From: Oenanthe sinensis
Taxonomy: Eukaryota; Streptophyta; Magnoliopsida; Apiales; Apiaceae
Assembly: GCA_028671895.1 (NCBI GenBank)
Contig: CM053800.1
Span: 20,791,886 to 20,855,885 of the forward strand
Direction: 5' to 3'
Length of the DNA: 64,000 nucleotides
In this document: one piece after another, positions 12,468-25,237 of the stretch
How positions within the stretch are numbered: the first letter of the stretch is position 1
How the letters are laid out: each line of letters opens with the position of its first letter
The notes under the pieces: generated by a model
Databases searched by the model: none
Seen by the model: only the letters and a program-made list of their open reading frames with translations
Told to the model about the DNA's origin: nothing
Program-made: the position numbers and the translations under genes

Positions 12468-13607
12468 GGGTTTGAAGTTCCAGAATTTGCAGATTTTGTA
12501 TACTTTCTCTTCAAAGCACTCTATGGCCTGAAGCAAGCCCCTCGAACATGGTATGACACTCTATCTATATTTTTACTTGAAAATGGTTTTACTAGAGGTG
12601 TCATAGATAAGACTCTATTCCATAAAATGCATAAAAATGATATGATATTAGTGCAAGTCTATGTAGATGATATTATATTTGGTTCTACTAACGATCAGTT
12701 GTGTAGTAGATTTGCTAAGCTAATGCAGAGTAGGTATGAGATGAGCATGATGGGAGAGCTGAACTATTTCCTTGGACTCCAAGTAAGTCAAAGGAAAGAT
12801 GGAATCTTCATCTGCCAGACCAAGTACATCAAAGAACTTTTGAAAAAGTATGGCCTTGAAGATGCATCCACAGCCAAAACTCCAATGGCAACTGCCACTA
12901 AGCTTGATAAAGATGAGCCTGGTAAGAGGGTAGACATCACAAGCTACAGAGGTATGATCGGCTCATTACTTTACCTTACTGCAAGTAGGCCAGATATAAT
13001 GTTCTCTACATGCTTGTGTGCTAGGTTCCAATCAGATCCTAAAGAATCACATCTTATAGCTGTTAAACGGATTTTTAGGTATCTTAAGGGAAGTCTGAAT
13101 CTTGGAATTTGGTACCCTAAAGATACAGGTTTTGACCTTGTTGGCTATACAGATTCTGATTATGCAGGGTGTAGGATTGATAGAAAGAGTACATCAGGGA
13201 GTTGTCAATTCCTTGGTAGAAGATTGGTGTCCTGGTATAGCAAGAAGCAGCACTCAGTTGCAATGTCGACAGCTGAAGCTGAGTATGTTGCTGCTGGGAG
13301 TTGCTGTGCACAAATTCTGTGGATAAGGAACCAACTTCAGGACTATGGACTGTTGCTGAGCAAAATTCCAATATTCTGTGACAACACAAATGCCATAGCC
13401 ATAACCAACAATCCTGTTCAACACTCGAGGACCAAGCACATTGATATCAGGTATCATTTCATTCGAGAGCATGTCATGAATGATACTGTAGAGTTACATT
13501 TTGTACCTACAGAGCAACAAATTGCAGACATCTTCACTAAACCACTGGATGAAATCACTTTCACTAAACTGGTTTGTGAACTTGGGATGTTAAATTCTAC
13601 TGACTAA
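12468..13607 (+). pseudogene. E2 pol C-terminal part: copia reverse transcriptase and RNase H
   Basis: Copia RT and RNase H from just after the PPG motif to the stop at 13605-13607. Visible motifs are YGLKQAPRTWY near the start, the RT catalytic YVDDII at about 12658, the RNase H segment TAEAEYVAAG near 13270, and SRTKHIDIRYHFIREH near 13430. The 380-codon frame has no internal stop and closely parallels E3 pol. The apparent start codon at 12432 lies inside the E1 LTR and is accidental. The protein's protease, integrase and first RT blocks were cut off by the E1 insertion, so this copy cannot make a complete polyprotein. Confidence 0.93.
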
Positions 13608-14118
13608 CAAGTTGGTGATCAAAAACTGCAATTTGAAGCTGATAAATTCACTAGTTGATTAATTTTAATATTTTCAAGACTTGTGAATTTATCTACCAAA
13701 AATTATTTTTCCAGCTGTTAAGATTAAAATTTAGATAAATACCTTGGGCATGCATGCTTAATTTATTAATCTGGTATTTATTTAATTTTTGATCTCAGAA
13801 AATATTTAAGTGCTTGTATATAAATGATAAATTCTTGGCACTTATTTATTTAAATATTATTTGAAATTATTTTAAATAAAAAGAATGAATACTTATATTT
13901 ATTCTCTTATTTAAAATAAAAGTAAAATAATTAGAAGCATAATTTATTTATAATAATAATTTTAACAATTAATGTAATTATTGTTATTTATGAATATTTT
14001 GTGAAAATAATATTTGTGAGTAATTCATTACTAATTGTTTAATTATTCGAATTACCCGTGGATATTATTGTTGATTAGTGACAAAATTTGGAAGCACTTG
14101 AAAAATTGTCTAAGTACT
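13608..14118 (+). other. AT-rich spacer between E2 pol and the palindromic array
   Basis: About 510 bp, dominated by ttaaat/aataat words, with no coding frame. It is at the same place as the E3 spacer 42379-42590. Confidence 0.6.
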
Positions 14119-14505
14119 GAGTGGCGCCTATACAGTATACTCACTGTATAAGCGCAACTCATTCTCTAGTACTTAGTAATTTTAATGAAAAACATCAAGT
14201 GGCGCCTCAAGTGTTGAGTGGCGCCAATACAGTGCATGCACTGTATAGGCGCAACTCACCACTTAAATTATTGTTGCTGAACAAACCTGTGTGGCGCCAA
14301 TGCAGTGCATTCACTGTATAGGAGCAACACAAGTTTTTATATGAGAAAATTGGCTAAGTTAGTTTTTATTTCTAAGTGGCGCCAATTCAGTGTAAGCACT
14401 GTAAAGGCGCCACTCACCTTCACTTAGCAAATATTTTCATTCTAAGTGGCTCAGTAGGTTGAGTGGCGCCTACACAGTGTAACCACTATGTAAGCGCCAC
14501 TCAGC
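14119..14505 (+). promoter_or_regulatory. Internal palindromic repeat array upstream of E2 ORF3
   Basis: Five units of about 40 bp start near 14119, 14217, 14289, 14372 and 14460. Each has the plan GTGGCGCC - tAcAGTG - spacer - CACTGTA - GGCGCAACTC, that is, two nested inverted repeats. The same units occur in the E2 LTR at 19969-20356. A half unit, ATAGGCGCAACTC, lies further on near 14602. The array ends 36 bp before a TATA box, as in the LTR. I infer a copied promoter or enhancer module for ORF3. Confidence 0.75.
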
Positions 14506-14541
14506 ACTTAAACAAAATTTTTTTTGTTTCTATGCTGCGCC

Positions 14542-14549
14542 TATAAATA
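14542..14549 (+). promoter_or_regulatory. TATA box of putative internal promoter (E2 ORF3)
   Basis: TATAAATA, 36 bp after the last palindromic unit. In the E2 LTR the last unit is followed by a TATATATG about 40 bp downstream. Transcription starting about 30 bp later would leave a leader of roughly 430 nt before the ATG at 15001. Function is inferred from layout. Confidence 0.6.
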
Positions 14550-15000
14550 GCTGAGTAATGTGTTATTGTTGTCTTTTTGTTACATACAGTGATATACACA
14601 GCATAGGCGCAACTCGAACAAAAAAAAAAAACTCAGATCTAGTTTTTTAATCGACCATAACTTGACCAGTTCTTGTCCATTTTTAAAACTAAAATCATTT
14701 TTGTGATCACCTTGAACGTACCTTTCATTTGCAATCAGTATCACTCAATTTGGTTAGGGTTTTAAAAATCACATTTTGTCATATTTTGAACAGTTTGGTC
14801 ACTGTTTTTAACTGTTAAAAACGATTAAATTTTTTTTAATCAAAGTGTGCTAAAAATTACTAGGAAATTTTTATATTGATTAATTTTAAGAAAATTCAAG
14901 TAATTTTTAAAATTAGGGTTTTAGTTCAAAATTTTACTAAAATAATTTGATTTTAATTAGTACTTTTAATTATTAAAAATTACTTTTCATTTTTAATTAA
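14550..15000 (+). other. Putative leader of E2 ORF3
   Basis: AT-rich, with no coding frame, between the internal TATA box and the ORF3 start. It includes a half palindromic unit near 14602 and a run of A at 14619-14629. Confidence 0.5.
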
Positions 15001-18000
15001 ATGGGGAGTCATTTTGAGATTAAAAAAACTAATTATTTATCCATTTTAGTAGATGATTGGACTGAGGCAGGGGACTTAGGTAACTGGGCTAGGTTTTTAA
15101 ATGAACATTCTATAGTCCATTACGCACTAACAACTTCTGTTCCTTTGAATAAGAGTTTATTAAGACAGGTATACAGGTCTACTCTAGACTCATCTGTAGA
15201 TGGAATCCTGAGCTTCACTTTCAAACTTCAGAAGCAGAGGGTGCAGATCACAGAAGCTGACATCAACAGAGCACTGCATCTGCCTTCTGAGAACTTTGAG
15301 GAGGATCCATCCCAGGAAGATCTAGACAACTTCTTCCTGTTCATCCACTGCATCAGGGAAAACTCCAATCTTCCAAAGAAGATCTACAAAAATCACCTGC
15401 CCAAGGAGTGGAATCTGTTTTTCAACATCTTGTCTCATGCCTTTGCACCAAAGACAGGTGGATTTCATGGGATCACTCAATTCAATAAGGTGATAGGATA
15501 TGCAGTGGCAACAGGCACCAGAATTAACTTCGGCAAGTTGATCATGACTAAGATCTTGAAGAATCAGGCCAAAATGGAGAACTTCTGCCTGTACCCAAGA
15601 TTCTTGCAGCTGGTGTTGAATGAAGTTCTTGAAGCTGATCAACTCCGGATGTTTCAGAACAGTCAGTTGGATGAGTCACCTTCTCTGTAGTTAAGAGCAT
15701 TGGTGCTGCTCAATACTGAGACTGACTATCCAAATAGGTATGCTCCTGCACCTATGACTGAGCCCATAAGGGATTTTATTTCTCTTCTTAGACAGGAAAG
15801 TGAAGAAGATCAAGAAGAAGAAGCATCAATCTCTGCAGAGGACAGTGAAGCTGAAACTTCAAGTGATTCTGGAAGCTCAGCAGCAATAGAAGAAGAAGAA
15901 GTGAAAGAAGAACCAGGCACTGATAATGAAGATGAAGCTGTGAAAGAAGCTGGTTCTGAAACTGAGCAAGACCAAATTCCTGCAGAAGAACAAAGGAATA
16001 GCCCTATAAATCCAACAGAGGAGATAGTGGTGGAGACAGAAGTAGAAGAACCTCAAGCTACAGATATTTACATCCCTAGCATGTCTGATGAAGGTATGGA
16101 TGAAGGTTCACTTCTTTACTTTGATCTCTCTATTTTTCTTTCAGATGAACATGACACAATATCTCCATCTGTGCCTCAAACGGCAATGCACACACTAGAG
16201 CCCTCAGTGGCCGTCGAAGCTGGCAATGAACTTGGAAACCCACCAGTTCTAACCACTGCCAGAGCTCAACAAACAGTTCCTTCATCTCCCCAAACCAGAA
16301 AAAGAACACTCGAAATAGATGATAGGACTGTTTCTATACCGGATCAGGAATTTATTCAAATATCCCCTACATCTCTGCCTTCTCGAAAACGTCGTAAAAT
16401 GAATTTTAAGCCAAAGGCAACTGTGAGCCAGGAACCTGATTCTCCAATCTCTGAAAACCTTCTTTTTCTTCGTAATCTAAATTCTAAAATTGTTAAAATC
16501 CTGAAAGGTTCGGAAATAGAAACAGAGGTTGCAACAACATCCGCTACTTCAGTAGCTTGTACTGTTTTGGTTGATCCAATTCAGAACCTGTCTTCACAGA
16601 CAGTAGGGGGCATCACTGACTCTCACGAGCCATTCATTACATTGTCAAATGTGGTGACCCCCCTGGACTTAAAATCTCCGGATCCTATTAAGGATGTTTT
16701 CCCTCCCCAAGTGGGTGAAGTGGAAAGGCAACTCTCCCATAGAAGGGAAGAGGTCTCCATTCATGGAGTAGCTATGTCAACAGCACCACCATTTCAAGTG
16801 GAAGTGCCTTCACAGGCTTCACGGGGCACAACAGGCTCTAATTTGTCAATCTTTACATTGCCTGAGGTGGTGAGCCCCCTGGAAATTCCAAGTCCAGCTC
16901 CTTTAACGGAGGTCCTCCCCACCTTTTCAGGTCAGGTGGAGGGACAACACACCCATAGAAGGGATGTGGACTCTATTCAAAGAGTATCTGCTACTTCGGT
17001 AGTAGAACCTGTTCAGAGTACCTCTGGATAGGTCATGCCTTCAATGGCTTCAGCTGGCATCACTGATTCTTCTTTATTGCCAATCATTACAGAATCAATA
17101 GTGGTGACCACCCTGGGTCTAAATCCCCCAGTTCCTGAAAAAGGAGTTCTCCCCACCCAAAGTGGTCAGGCGGAGAGGCAACCTACCCATAGAGGGGATA
17201 GGGATTTTCTTGCAGGTACTGAAGATCTGGATGCTACAATGAGTGAAACACTTAACCTGAGTGATCTTCAATTCCCTGACCCCGATCAGCCGAGTGTGAG
17301 TGTTGAGGGTCGTGTTCAAACAGAAACAGTGAGAAGTGAGACACCCACCGACCAAATAAACACCCCACACGATACACACACTGCACATAGCCAAAGGATT
17401 ATAAATCTGGAGGCCCAAGTCACTGAAATTCATTACTTATTAAGGAAGATCTTGGAGGTGCAAGAGCAGCAGCAAGCTGAAATGAAAGAAATCAACGATT
17501 TAGTCTAACAGCTGCTGGCTCCGAAAGTTCCTGTCTCTACTCAATCAACTCCAATAGCTCAGATTACTCCGATCAGAAGGGAGGATAACCCAACTGAGGG
17601 GGAGAGAATAGCACAAGAAAAAGAAGTTGGAGCTGAAATGATAATGGAGTATACAGCTCAGGGGGAGTCAGATTTCTTTTACAGGCCTGGAGTGAGGCAA
17701 CTTGAAGAAGGAGAAATCTTTGAACCCTATGTGCCTATGGATATTCCAACAGAAATTGAGATAGAAAAGACAATATAGGCTGAAGGGATAGATATTGAAA
17801 AAGAGTTTGTAGAAGAATATGCTTTTGATAATGACTGTCTTCTAGTTGGTGTAGATGAAGTTATTACTAAAGGTGTATCTGAGGCTCACGACTTAATGAA
17901 GAGGAAATGGAAGAGAGTACAACACGCAATAGAAAGGAGGAACATAATGAAGGACATAGAAGCGAAAGTTGGCCCTGAATGGGATGAAGCAAGGTCTCTG

Positions 18001-19149
18001 CTAAAGAAAAAGGAGTTATCTCTTTCTCACAGGAAAGACAGAGAAGTCCTTGATCTCTTCAGGACCATGAAAGAAAAATTCGAAGATGTTCATGAGTTCT
18101 ATTTTATGCTATCATAAGAAATAACAAGCGTGTCAGTCAGTGCACTCAAAAATGGCTGGAAAATGTATATCAATTCAACATCACTGGGATCAAGGATATT
18201 GTCGATAAAGAGTCTTGAAAAGATGAACATAGTGGAGCTGTCTGTGCTAAAAAGGAAAGTCATCTTTGGAGGGCACAAGACGAATGAGATACTGAGAGAT
18301 CTAATTGAAAAGAAGATAATGGAGATCGGTGTCGAAGCGTTTGAAAAGCCTCCGGTTGTCAAGTACTACAAAGCAACAACACTTCACAACTTAACCTTGT
18401 CAGATGAATGTTTGGACTCAAGCCATTTGTTGCTCATGCAGTATGTAGAAGGGAAACTCAGAAGCAAGAAGAACAGAACTCTAGAAGACTTAAATGCTGC
18501 TGAGTTGATCTATGCATTCAGGCTAAACAGAGCATTTGGTATGTCAGCAAGACAACTGTTGGAAATGTCCAGATATTATCAGGAACCAGTTTATGTAAGA
18601 AGACCGGATGGCACTGAAGTACTCGAAGCCATTAAAGACTCTGTACCCTGTATTCAAACTGAACCAAATGGAACAAAATACTTTCTCTTCAAGAAAAACG
18701 GTGTGGACAAAAGGAAAGAACTTTCAAAGCTTGGGAGAAACAACTCTAAGATTATTCTAAAAGTCTTTTCAACGGTAAAAAGATCCACTGTCAAGTCAGA
18801 CAAAAAGGCTTTGAGGATGATCGAAGATATTCTAAGGGAGAAATTGACAGAAGAGTCAATGCACAACACTGAAAGAGTAAAAGGCTTTCCAAAAAGGATA
18901 ACAGTGTTTGTGTTTACAAAGAGACAATCTCTGGCCTTCGAGTCAATCTCCAAAACAAATTCAACGGCGTTTCTCTCTGAGGTTTTAAAGAAATTAGAAG
19001 ATCCACCTCCGGTTAACACTCTTGAAGTAGAAGCAAGAGATTTGGTGAAGGCAAGGTTAGAGCAAAAGGAAGAAGAGCTGAGGAAGCACTACTCTGAAAT
19101 GAGATCTAAAATCAAGCAAGACACAGTACAAGGAAGCAGAAGACCATAG
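15001..19149 (+). pseudogene. E2 ORF3, third long ORF of a Sirevirus, five in-frame stops
   Basis: One reading frame of about 1383 codons from the ATG at 15001 to the stop at 19147, broken by TAG at 15688, 17029 and 17776 and TAA at 17506 and 18115, but with no frameshift. The plan matches E3 ORF3: a structured N-terminal domain (residues 1-225), a long acidic Ser/Glu/Pro-rich middle part (about 235-850) with near-repeated segments containing SPLEIPSPAP and HRRD motifs, then a basic, charged C-terminal region with a GPEWDEAR motif, also seen in E3. Sirevirus ORFs at this place are often called env-like, yet I see no signal peptide or membrane-spanning stretch. Function unknown. All five stops fit C-to-T change of CAG or CAA. 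Confidence 0.8.
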
Positions 19150-19326
19150 AATTATTTGTTCAGGCTAAAGGAACAAACTTCTTTTGTACACAAAGAAATC
19201 TGGAAATGTAATATCTAATCCAGAATGTAATTAATATTATTTACTGTCTTTCTACACTTTACTTTTTCTTGTAAGTATCAGTTGAGTTATCCTCTCACAG
19301 GATTTGCTTGTCGATCTCTCACAATC
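19150..19326 (+). other. E2 region between ORF3 and polypurine tract
   Basis: Short non-coding 3' region with the phrase gttgagttatcct, which also precedes the PPT of E3 (near 47917). No other feature seen. Confidence 0.5.
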
Positions 19327-19340
19327 AAATAGGGGGAGAT
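19327..19340 (+). other. E2 polypurine tract
   Basis: AAATAGGGGGAGAT directly before the LTR start TGTAAAG; identical to the E3 tract. Confidence 0.92.
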
Positions 19341-19693
19341 TGTAAAGCATAATGTAACGTAGTATGTAATAGTGATAACAATAACTCAACTAAGAAACAA
19401 AGACAGATAAATAGTATTAATATGCAGCACAGGAATCCAGAAGGACATAATCAAGAAGATAATACATTCATCATTATTGAGCATTCAAGATGAAAGAATT
19501 ACTGAACATCATGGAGAGAAGTTCATTAATATGTTCAAGCCTCAATGACAAATAAGAGTTCAGATGACTTCATTCTAAAGACAGAGCAGTGATCCATGTA
19601 TAATTGTCAAAGGGTTTCAGTGATCAGAAGCAATGCAAAAGTCCAGGGTTTATCAGCTGAAACAGAACAGAGATTAAGGAAATTTATTCAAGT

Positions 19694-19733
19694 GTTAGTC
19701 GTTTGTGAACCAGACCAGTGCACTAAGCATCAG
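19694..19733 (+). promoter_or_regulatory. Shared Sirevirus LTR box (E2)
   Basis: GTTAGTCGTTTGTGAACCAG followed by ACC and a TGCA/CATCAG tail. The core TGAACCAGACC is identical to that in E1, E3 and E9. Confidence 0.65.
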
Positions 19734-19968
19734 CACAACAAGAAAAGAATTATCTTAATTAATCAGAAGAAAATCAGTTGATCAAGCCAAGCCAGAAGAG
19801 TAAAGTTCAAGTGGTAATTAATTCAAGAATTCGAGATAAATATGCTAAGGAAGGTATTACTACACTTGGTGGTTATTACTCTTGAAGCAGTGAAGAGGTG
19901 CAGTCTACATATCAAGGTGCAACAAAATTGTCAAGTGAAGGCACAAGAAATAGTGCCTAAGTCATAAG

Positions 19969-20356
19969 TAGTGCCTATACAGGGCAACCACTGTATAGGC
20001 GCAACTCAAAGTCTAACAGATACAAACAGGCACACTTATTCTAAGGGATGAGTGGCGCCTGTACAGGGAACACACTGTACAGGCGCAACACACCTCCAAG
20101 GTGCAACACAACTGTCAAATGTTTCTAAGTCAAGTCTAGTTGTGAGTGGCACCTACTCAGTGTAACCACTGTATAGGCGCAACTCACCTATATAAGGCAC
20201 AACAGGCAGTTGATATTTTCTAAGGCATGAGTGGCGCCTATACAGGGCAACCACTGTATAGGCGCAACTCACATACAAGGTGCAACTCAGGACAACAGGC
20301 TCAACATACTTCAAGTGGCGCCCCTACACCACTACCACTGTGCAGGCGCCACTCAG
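19969..20356 (+). promoter_or_regulatory. Palindromic repeat array in E2 LTR
   Basis: Five units near 19969, 20050, 20144, 20229 and 20313, each with GGCGCC-TATACAG arms mirrored by CTGTATA-GGCGC. They are the same repeat as the internal array 14119-14505. The array lies about 40 bp upstream of the TATA-like word at 20395, a plausible enhancer position for element transcription. Confidence 0.8.
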
Positions 20357-20720
20357 GACTTAGCATTGTGGGAAAATTTCCAAAGAAGTCTACAAATATA
20401 TATGGGTTCAAATCAATTGTTTTAATTGGTTATCATCTTCAAGCATTCAACACACACAGCCGGGAAGCTCCATTAAAGCTAGACATTTATTTCACCCAAC
20501 TGTATTGTGTTGCAATATTGTTTTGAACCCACTGCAGCTAATCATTTGATTAGATTTGTAGCACCACAGGGATTTAATAATAACTTGTTATTTCCCAGCT
20601 TTGTGTTTTGTTAATTGTCAAGTTCATATCTTTAAAAACACAAACACTTCCACAAATTAACTGAAATTTCTACCACATCATATTCAACCCCCCCCTTCTA
20701 TGATGATATTGGACCTAACA

Positions 20721-21984
20721 ATGGTGGATGGTTATGACCTAAAGACCCATAGGATTGTGGTTTTGTTTTATGGTTTTGGTTTTTAAATATGACTTGCATG
20801 TCGTTTATTTATTGTAACTGTTAATCTCGAATGTAACTCGAGTTCTTCTTGTAATTTCATTAGAATAGATTTATTTATTATTCAATGTAATTGTTCAATG
20901 GAGACTTGGAAGCAAGGAAGTTAGGAGGCAAACCAGATGATGGAGCAATGAAGAAGATAAAGACATGCAATAGTGTAGTATTTGAAACCACCATAGATTG
21001 ACCTTGATAATTCTATTAGCTTGGAAATATCACATATGATGGGGACATAACCAAATACGTTTAATTTACGCATAATACATATATGTATATGAATGCATTT
21101 GTAGATATGTATGTGTTGGAATGATGTATGTATTAGATACGACACCCATGCCATGCCTGCTTAAGAAAGATAAAATCTGTAACGATTCAAGATTTTAAAA
21201 TTAAACAAACGATCATGAGATTCTTGTGTTTATGAAACACAGTATTGAATATGAATTATCTTTATATGATATGGGGAGATTTTTCAAAAGCGAATTATTA
21301 TTCGTAAGAAAGTTGGGTTTTAAGTGAGACCGCTTCTGACTTCTCCGACGATCTGAAAATCAAACCATTGACGAATATTAAAATGGATTATTTGATCAAG
21401 AAAAAATTGAGAATCTCTTTATGATGGGATCATGATCGTTCATATAAACATTAAAATCCTTAAATACATATTAAGTTAATTGGATGCCTTCTAATGCTTT
21501 ATACTCGTCAAGATCTAGATTGAGAAGGAGTGGGTTTGCCAAAACAAGGTGCTCTTATCAATCATGGGAAGACGAGATAAGTAAGTGTACTTTGTTGAAA
21601 CGTTGGGTCTAACTTAACTAAATCATCACAATAGGATTGTGGGTTTAGAGTCATAGAGTTTGGTGAGATTTAGTGGATAAATGTGTACAAAGGGTTGTTC
21701 CACCAAACTTTCCAAGAGTTATATTTGATATAATCGACAGATGTAGTCTACCTAAATAGTCATGTTTTGAGTGTATTAGCCAACGCTATCTTAAAACATG
21801 GATGAAATATGGATCTTGGCTCACTAGAAAGATTTAAAGAAATGATTTCCGAATTAATAGTTAGGGCTATTAGTTTGATAAAAATAGTGGGAGGTATATG
21901 GTGATATACCATAATCACTTAAACATAATTAATACTAATATGAAATCTAGTTTATTTTATACACTTTAATATTATAGATATCAA
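20721..21984 (+). other. E5 leader
   Basis: Non-coding; similar along its length to the E4 leader (for example aaatatgacttgcatgtcg near 20785 matches E4 near 33975). No gene; small frames are chance. Confidence 0.7.
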
Positions 21985-24900
21985 ATGATAAACACAAACA
22001 ACTTCTCTATACGATCAGTTCTTGAGAAGGACAAATTTCCTCGACTGACATAGGAGCTTAAGGATCGTCCTCGGGCACTACGATGTTAGTCAAATCTCTT
22101 CCCCTGCTATTAAAGCTGAGAATGTAACATGTGCAAATGATAATGCTTATTGGAAGTAAATTGATATTGTGATTGATGTTTCATGTCTCATGCTTGCAAC
22201 TATGAGTGTTGAGCTTAAGAAGCAACACAAGCATATAGATACTTGTGAGTAATTAAGCACCCTTAAAGGATATTTGAGGGATAGACTCTTCAAGATATAT
22301 TTGACAATTAAAGGGTTATATACACTTACAAGTAGGGAGAGTGAGACCCGGTTACACCACATGTTCTAAAGACTAGAGGGTATAATGAGTACATTGACAT
22401 TTTGGGTTTCCAGATTGGTCTGGAGGCTCACCTAGATTTGATCTTACAATCTCTAGACAACAAATGTTCTTAGTTTGTTATGGACAACAAAATGAATAAG
22501 ACTGGTGAAACACCTATTGAGTTGCTAAACAGGTTGAGAACTGCTGAAAGCAACATGATAAATGCATGAACTACTACTATAATGATGGTAAACAAAGGGA
22601 ATGCAAAAGGTAATTGAAAATGGAAAGGCGAGGAGAAGATTTAATCTAGTTTCCTTGGCAAACCAAAATCCAATCCCAAAATAGGCTCTAAAGTCTGAAT
22701 GAGTTGTTGACAAAGAAGATGATTGTTGCTTCTATGAAAAATTGGGAAACTGGAAATTAAACTGTCATGCTTATTTGGAAGATCAGAAAAAGATGATCAG
22801 TAAGGTTTAAGCTTTGAGTATCAGGTTGGAATTGGAGTAAAGGTAGTTTCTCTGGTTGAAGGAACTCGTTACTTAATTTTTGGCCTATAAGGAAAATTTA
22901 GAACTTGATAATTGTTATAACGTGCTTGGAATTGACAGAGACATTATATTAGTTTCTTGTTTGGACGAGAAAGGCTTTTTCATTTTAATTAAATAACAAG
23001 AGTTTTTATTCCATTTCGATGATAAGGCTTATAATGTTGCACAACTAGTTAACAATTTATATATTCTAAAGTGACTCAAATCAAACATTACCTTTGGTAC
23101 TGTCATTGAAGCCATATTCAGAAGAAACACATTTCCAGAATATATAAGGATGCATTCTTGGATAAGTTTGATTATGAATTATACAAAAGGATATGAATCT
23201 TGGTTTATTTGGCAAAATGACTAAGACTCTTTTTACCGGACATGGTGAAAGGGTCACTGAACGAGTATGACTTATACATAGTGATGTATGTTATCATATG
23301 CATATAATGACAAAAGATAGCTTTTATTAACTTCATAAAATTTACTAATTATTTTAGTAGACACGGATATATATGTCTTTTGAAGAACAAATCCGAATCA
23401 TTTGAAAAGTTCAAAGACTATAAAGATGAAGTAGAAAATATCAAAGAAAAGGTTTTTTGATAGGAGGGATCATACCTTGTTAGACATTGTGCTATCAATG
23501 TTGAGTCAAGGAATCTTCCAATTAGTTTATGGGGCTACGCCTTGGAGACAGCTCCTTATACATTTAACCAAGTTCCTACTAAAACGGTTCAGAAGTCTCC
23601 GTATGAGATATGGACTGAGAAACATCATAGCATGTCATTTATGAAAATTTGGAAATGTGAGGCATGCAGTGGGAGTTGTTACCAGGTTCATGTCTAATCC
23701 GGGAAGAGATCATTGTGAAGCAGTCAAGTGGTTGTTGAAACGTCTAACTTCTGACAAGCTAGGATGTAAATCAGATAAATGTAACTTTGTGGGATACCCA
23801 ATTGAAATAAAGGGTTATTTTTTCTATAATCCTTCCGAGAACAAAGTGTTTGTTGCTCGAACTGTAGTGTTCCTTGTAAGAGAAATGCTTTCTAAGAAAG
23901 ACAGTGGGAGTATAATAGATCTCGATGAAGTTCGAGACCCACATGATAACATTGAACTAATGGAGGAACCTGAGCAGAATGTACAAGGAAATAATACTGC
24001 TCAAGAAACACATGTTGTTTGTAGGTCTAGTAGGATTCACCATGAGTCTAATAGATATTATGGATTTCTCTTGACTCAAAATGGTGATGTGATGTTTGTG
24101 GACGAAAATGAGCCTCTCACCTACCAGGACGCTATGAACACTCCAGATTCTTAGAGATGGCTGGATGCCATGAAATCTGAGATGGAATCCATGTATACTA
24201 ATCAAGTATGGACTTTGGTTGATCGACCTAAAGGGTAAAACCTATAGGGTGCAAATGGGTTTTCAAGAAGAAGGCCGACATGGATGGTAACGTACAGACC
24301 TATAAGGCACGATTGGTGGTAAAAGGTTTGAAGCAAATTCATGGTATTGACTACGATGAGACCTTTTCACCAGTGGCTATGGTCAAGTCCATCAGGATTT
24401 TTGCTTGCTATAGCTGCTTACTATGACTATGAAATCTGGCAAATGGGTGTCAAAACCGCTTTCTTAAATGGGAGCCTTGAAGAAGATGTAGATGTGTACA
24501 TGACACATCCTGAGGGTTTTGTTGATCCAAAGGATGCTGGAAAGGTATGTAAGTTGCGCCGATCCATTTATGGATTGAGACAAGTCTCGAGGAGATGTAA
24601 CATTCATTTTGATGAAACTGCCAAAGAGTTTGGGTTTATTTAAAATGAAAATGAACCAGTTGTTTACAAGAAGGTTAGTGGAAGCCATATGACTTTCCTA
24701 GTATTATATGTTGATGATATATTACTAATAGGGAATGACATTCCTTCTCTACAGAATGTGAAGACTTGGTTGAGAAATAATTTCTCAATGAAAGACTTAG
24801 GCGATGCGACCTATGTATTAGGGATCAAGATCTATAGAGATAGATCAAGGAGATTGATCGGCCTAAGTCAGAGTACATACATTGACAAAGTTTTGCATTG

Positions 24901-25237
24901 ATTTGGAATGCAAAGAGGCTAAAATGGATATGTCCCAATGTCTCATGGGATAATGATCTCAAAATAAAATTGTCCTAAATCATTAGATGATAAGGATCGT
25001 ATGAGTAAAGTTCCTCATGCTTCGACAATTATTTCTATAATGTATGAGATGATATGTACTCTTTATGATGTCTCGTAAGCCTTAAGCATGACGAACAGGT
25101 ACCAGTCTAATCCAAGTGATGGTCACTGGATGGGAGTCAAGAATATTCTTAAGTACTTAAAGAGAACTAAAGATTCATTTTTGTTATATAGAGGAGATGT
25201 GAAGCTAGTTGTAAGAGGTTTCAGTGATGCTGGTTTC
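21985..25237 (+). pseudogene. E5 gag-pol pseudogene, part 1 (gag to RNase H)
   Basis: Starts at the ATG matching E4 gag (21985) and runs through gag, a weak zinc-knuckle and protease region, integrase remnants (23100-23900), RT (24150-25080) and early RNase H. Many stops and frameshifts are present; the longest open pieces are 23657-24154 and 24341-24643. Recognisable parts include the RT motif YVDDILLIGND near 24707. A TAG at 22471 lies at the same codon as the TAG of E4 (50259), where E8 has CAG. The integrase catalytic segment appears partly deleted near 23440-23500. The copy is clearly inactive. Confidence 0.88.

Larger units (their letters stand above)
12468..20720 (+). mobile_element. 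E2: Sirevirus, 3' part with pol end, ORF3 and 3' LTR
   Basis: The plus-strand element enters from the left, interrupted by E1 at 12467/12468. In order it shows the end of pol, an AT-rich spacer, a palindromic array, a TATA box, a long broken ORF3, a polypurine tract and the 3' LTR ending CCTAACA at 20720. The 5' LTR, gag and the first part of pol lie beyond the window. The right flank at 20721 is the leader of E5, so E2 inserted into E5. It is a different family from E3 but has the same gene order. Confidence 0.9.
19341..20720 (+). repeat. E2 3' LTR (1380 bp)
   Basis: Starts TGTAAAGC after the polypurine tract and ends TTGGACCTAACA at 20720, the terminal sequence shared with E1, E3 and (inverted) E9. 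It contains the shared box, the palindromic array, a TATA-like word at 20395-20403 and a C run near 20689. The matching 5' LTR is outside the window, so age cannot be estimated. Confidence 0.92.

Noticed and set aside
14119..14505. Regular palindromic repeats as a CRISPR-like array
   Set aside because: Plant retroelement context, imperfect repeats, spacers that are not unique-sized, and no cas genes; the same repeat sits in the LTR.
14119..14505. GTGGCGCC as E2F binding sites
   Set aside because: The flanks do not fit the WTTSSCSS plant E2F consensus; only the GGCGC core matches by chance.
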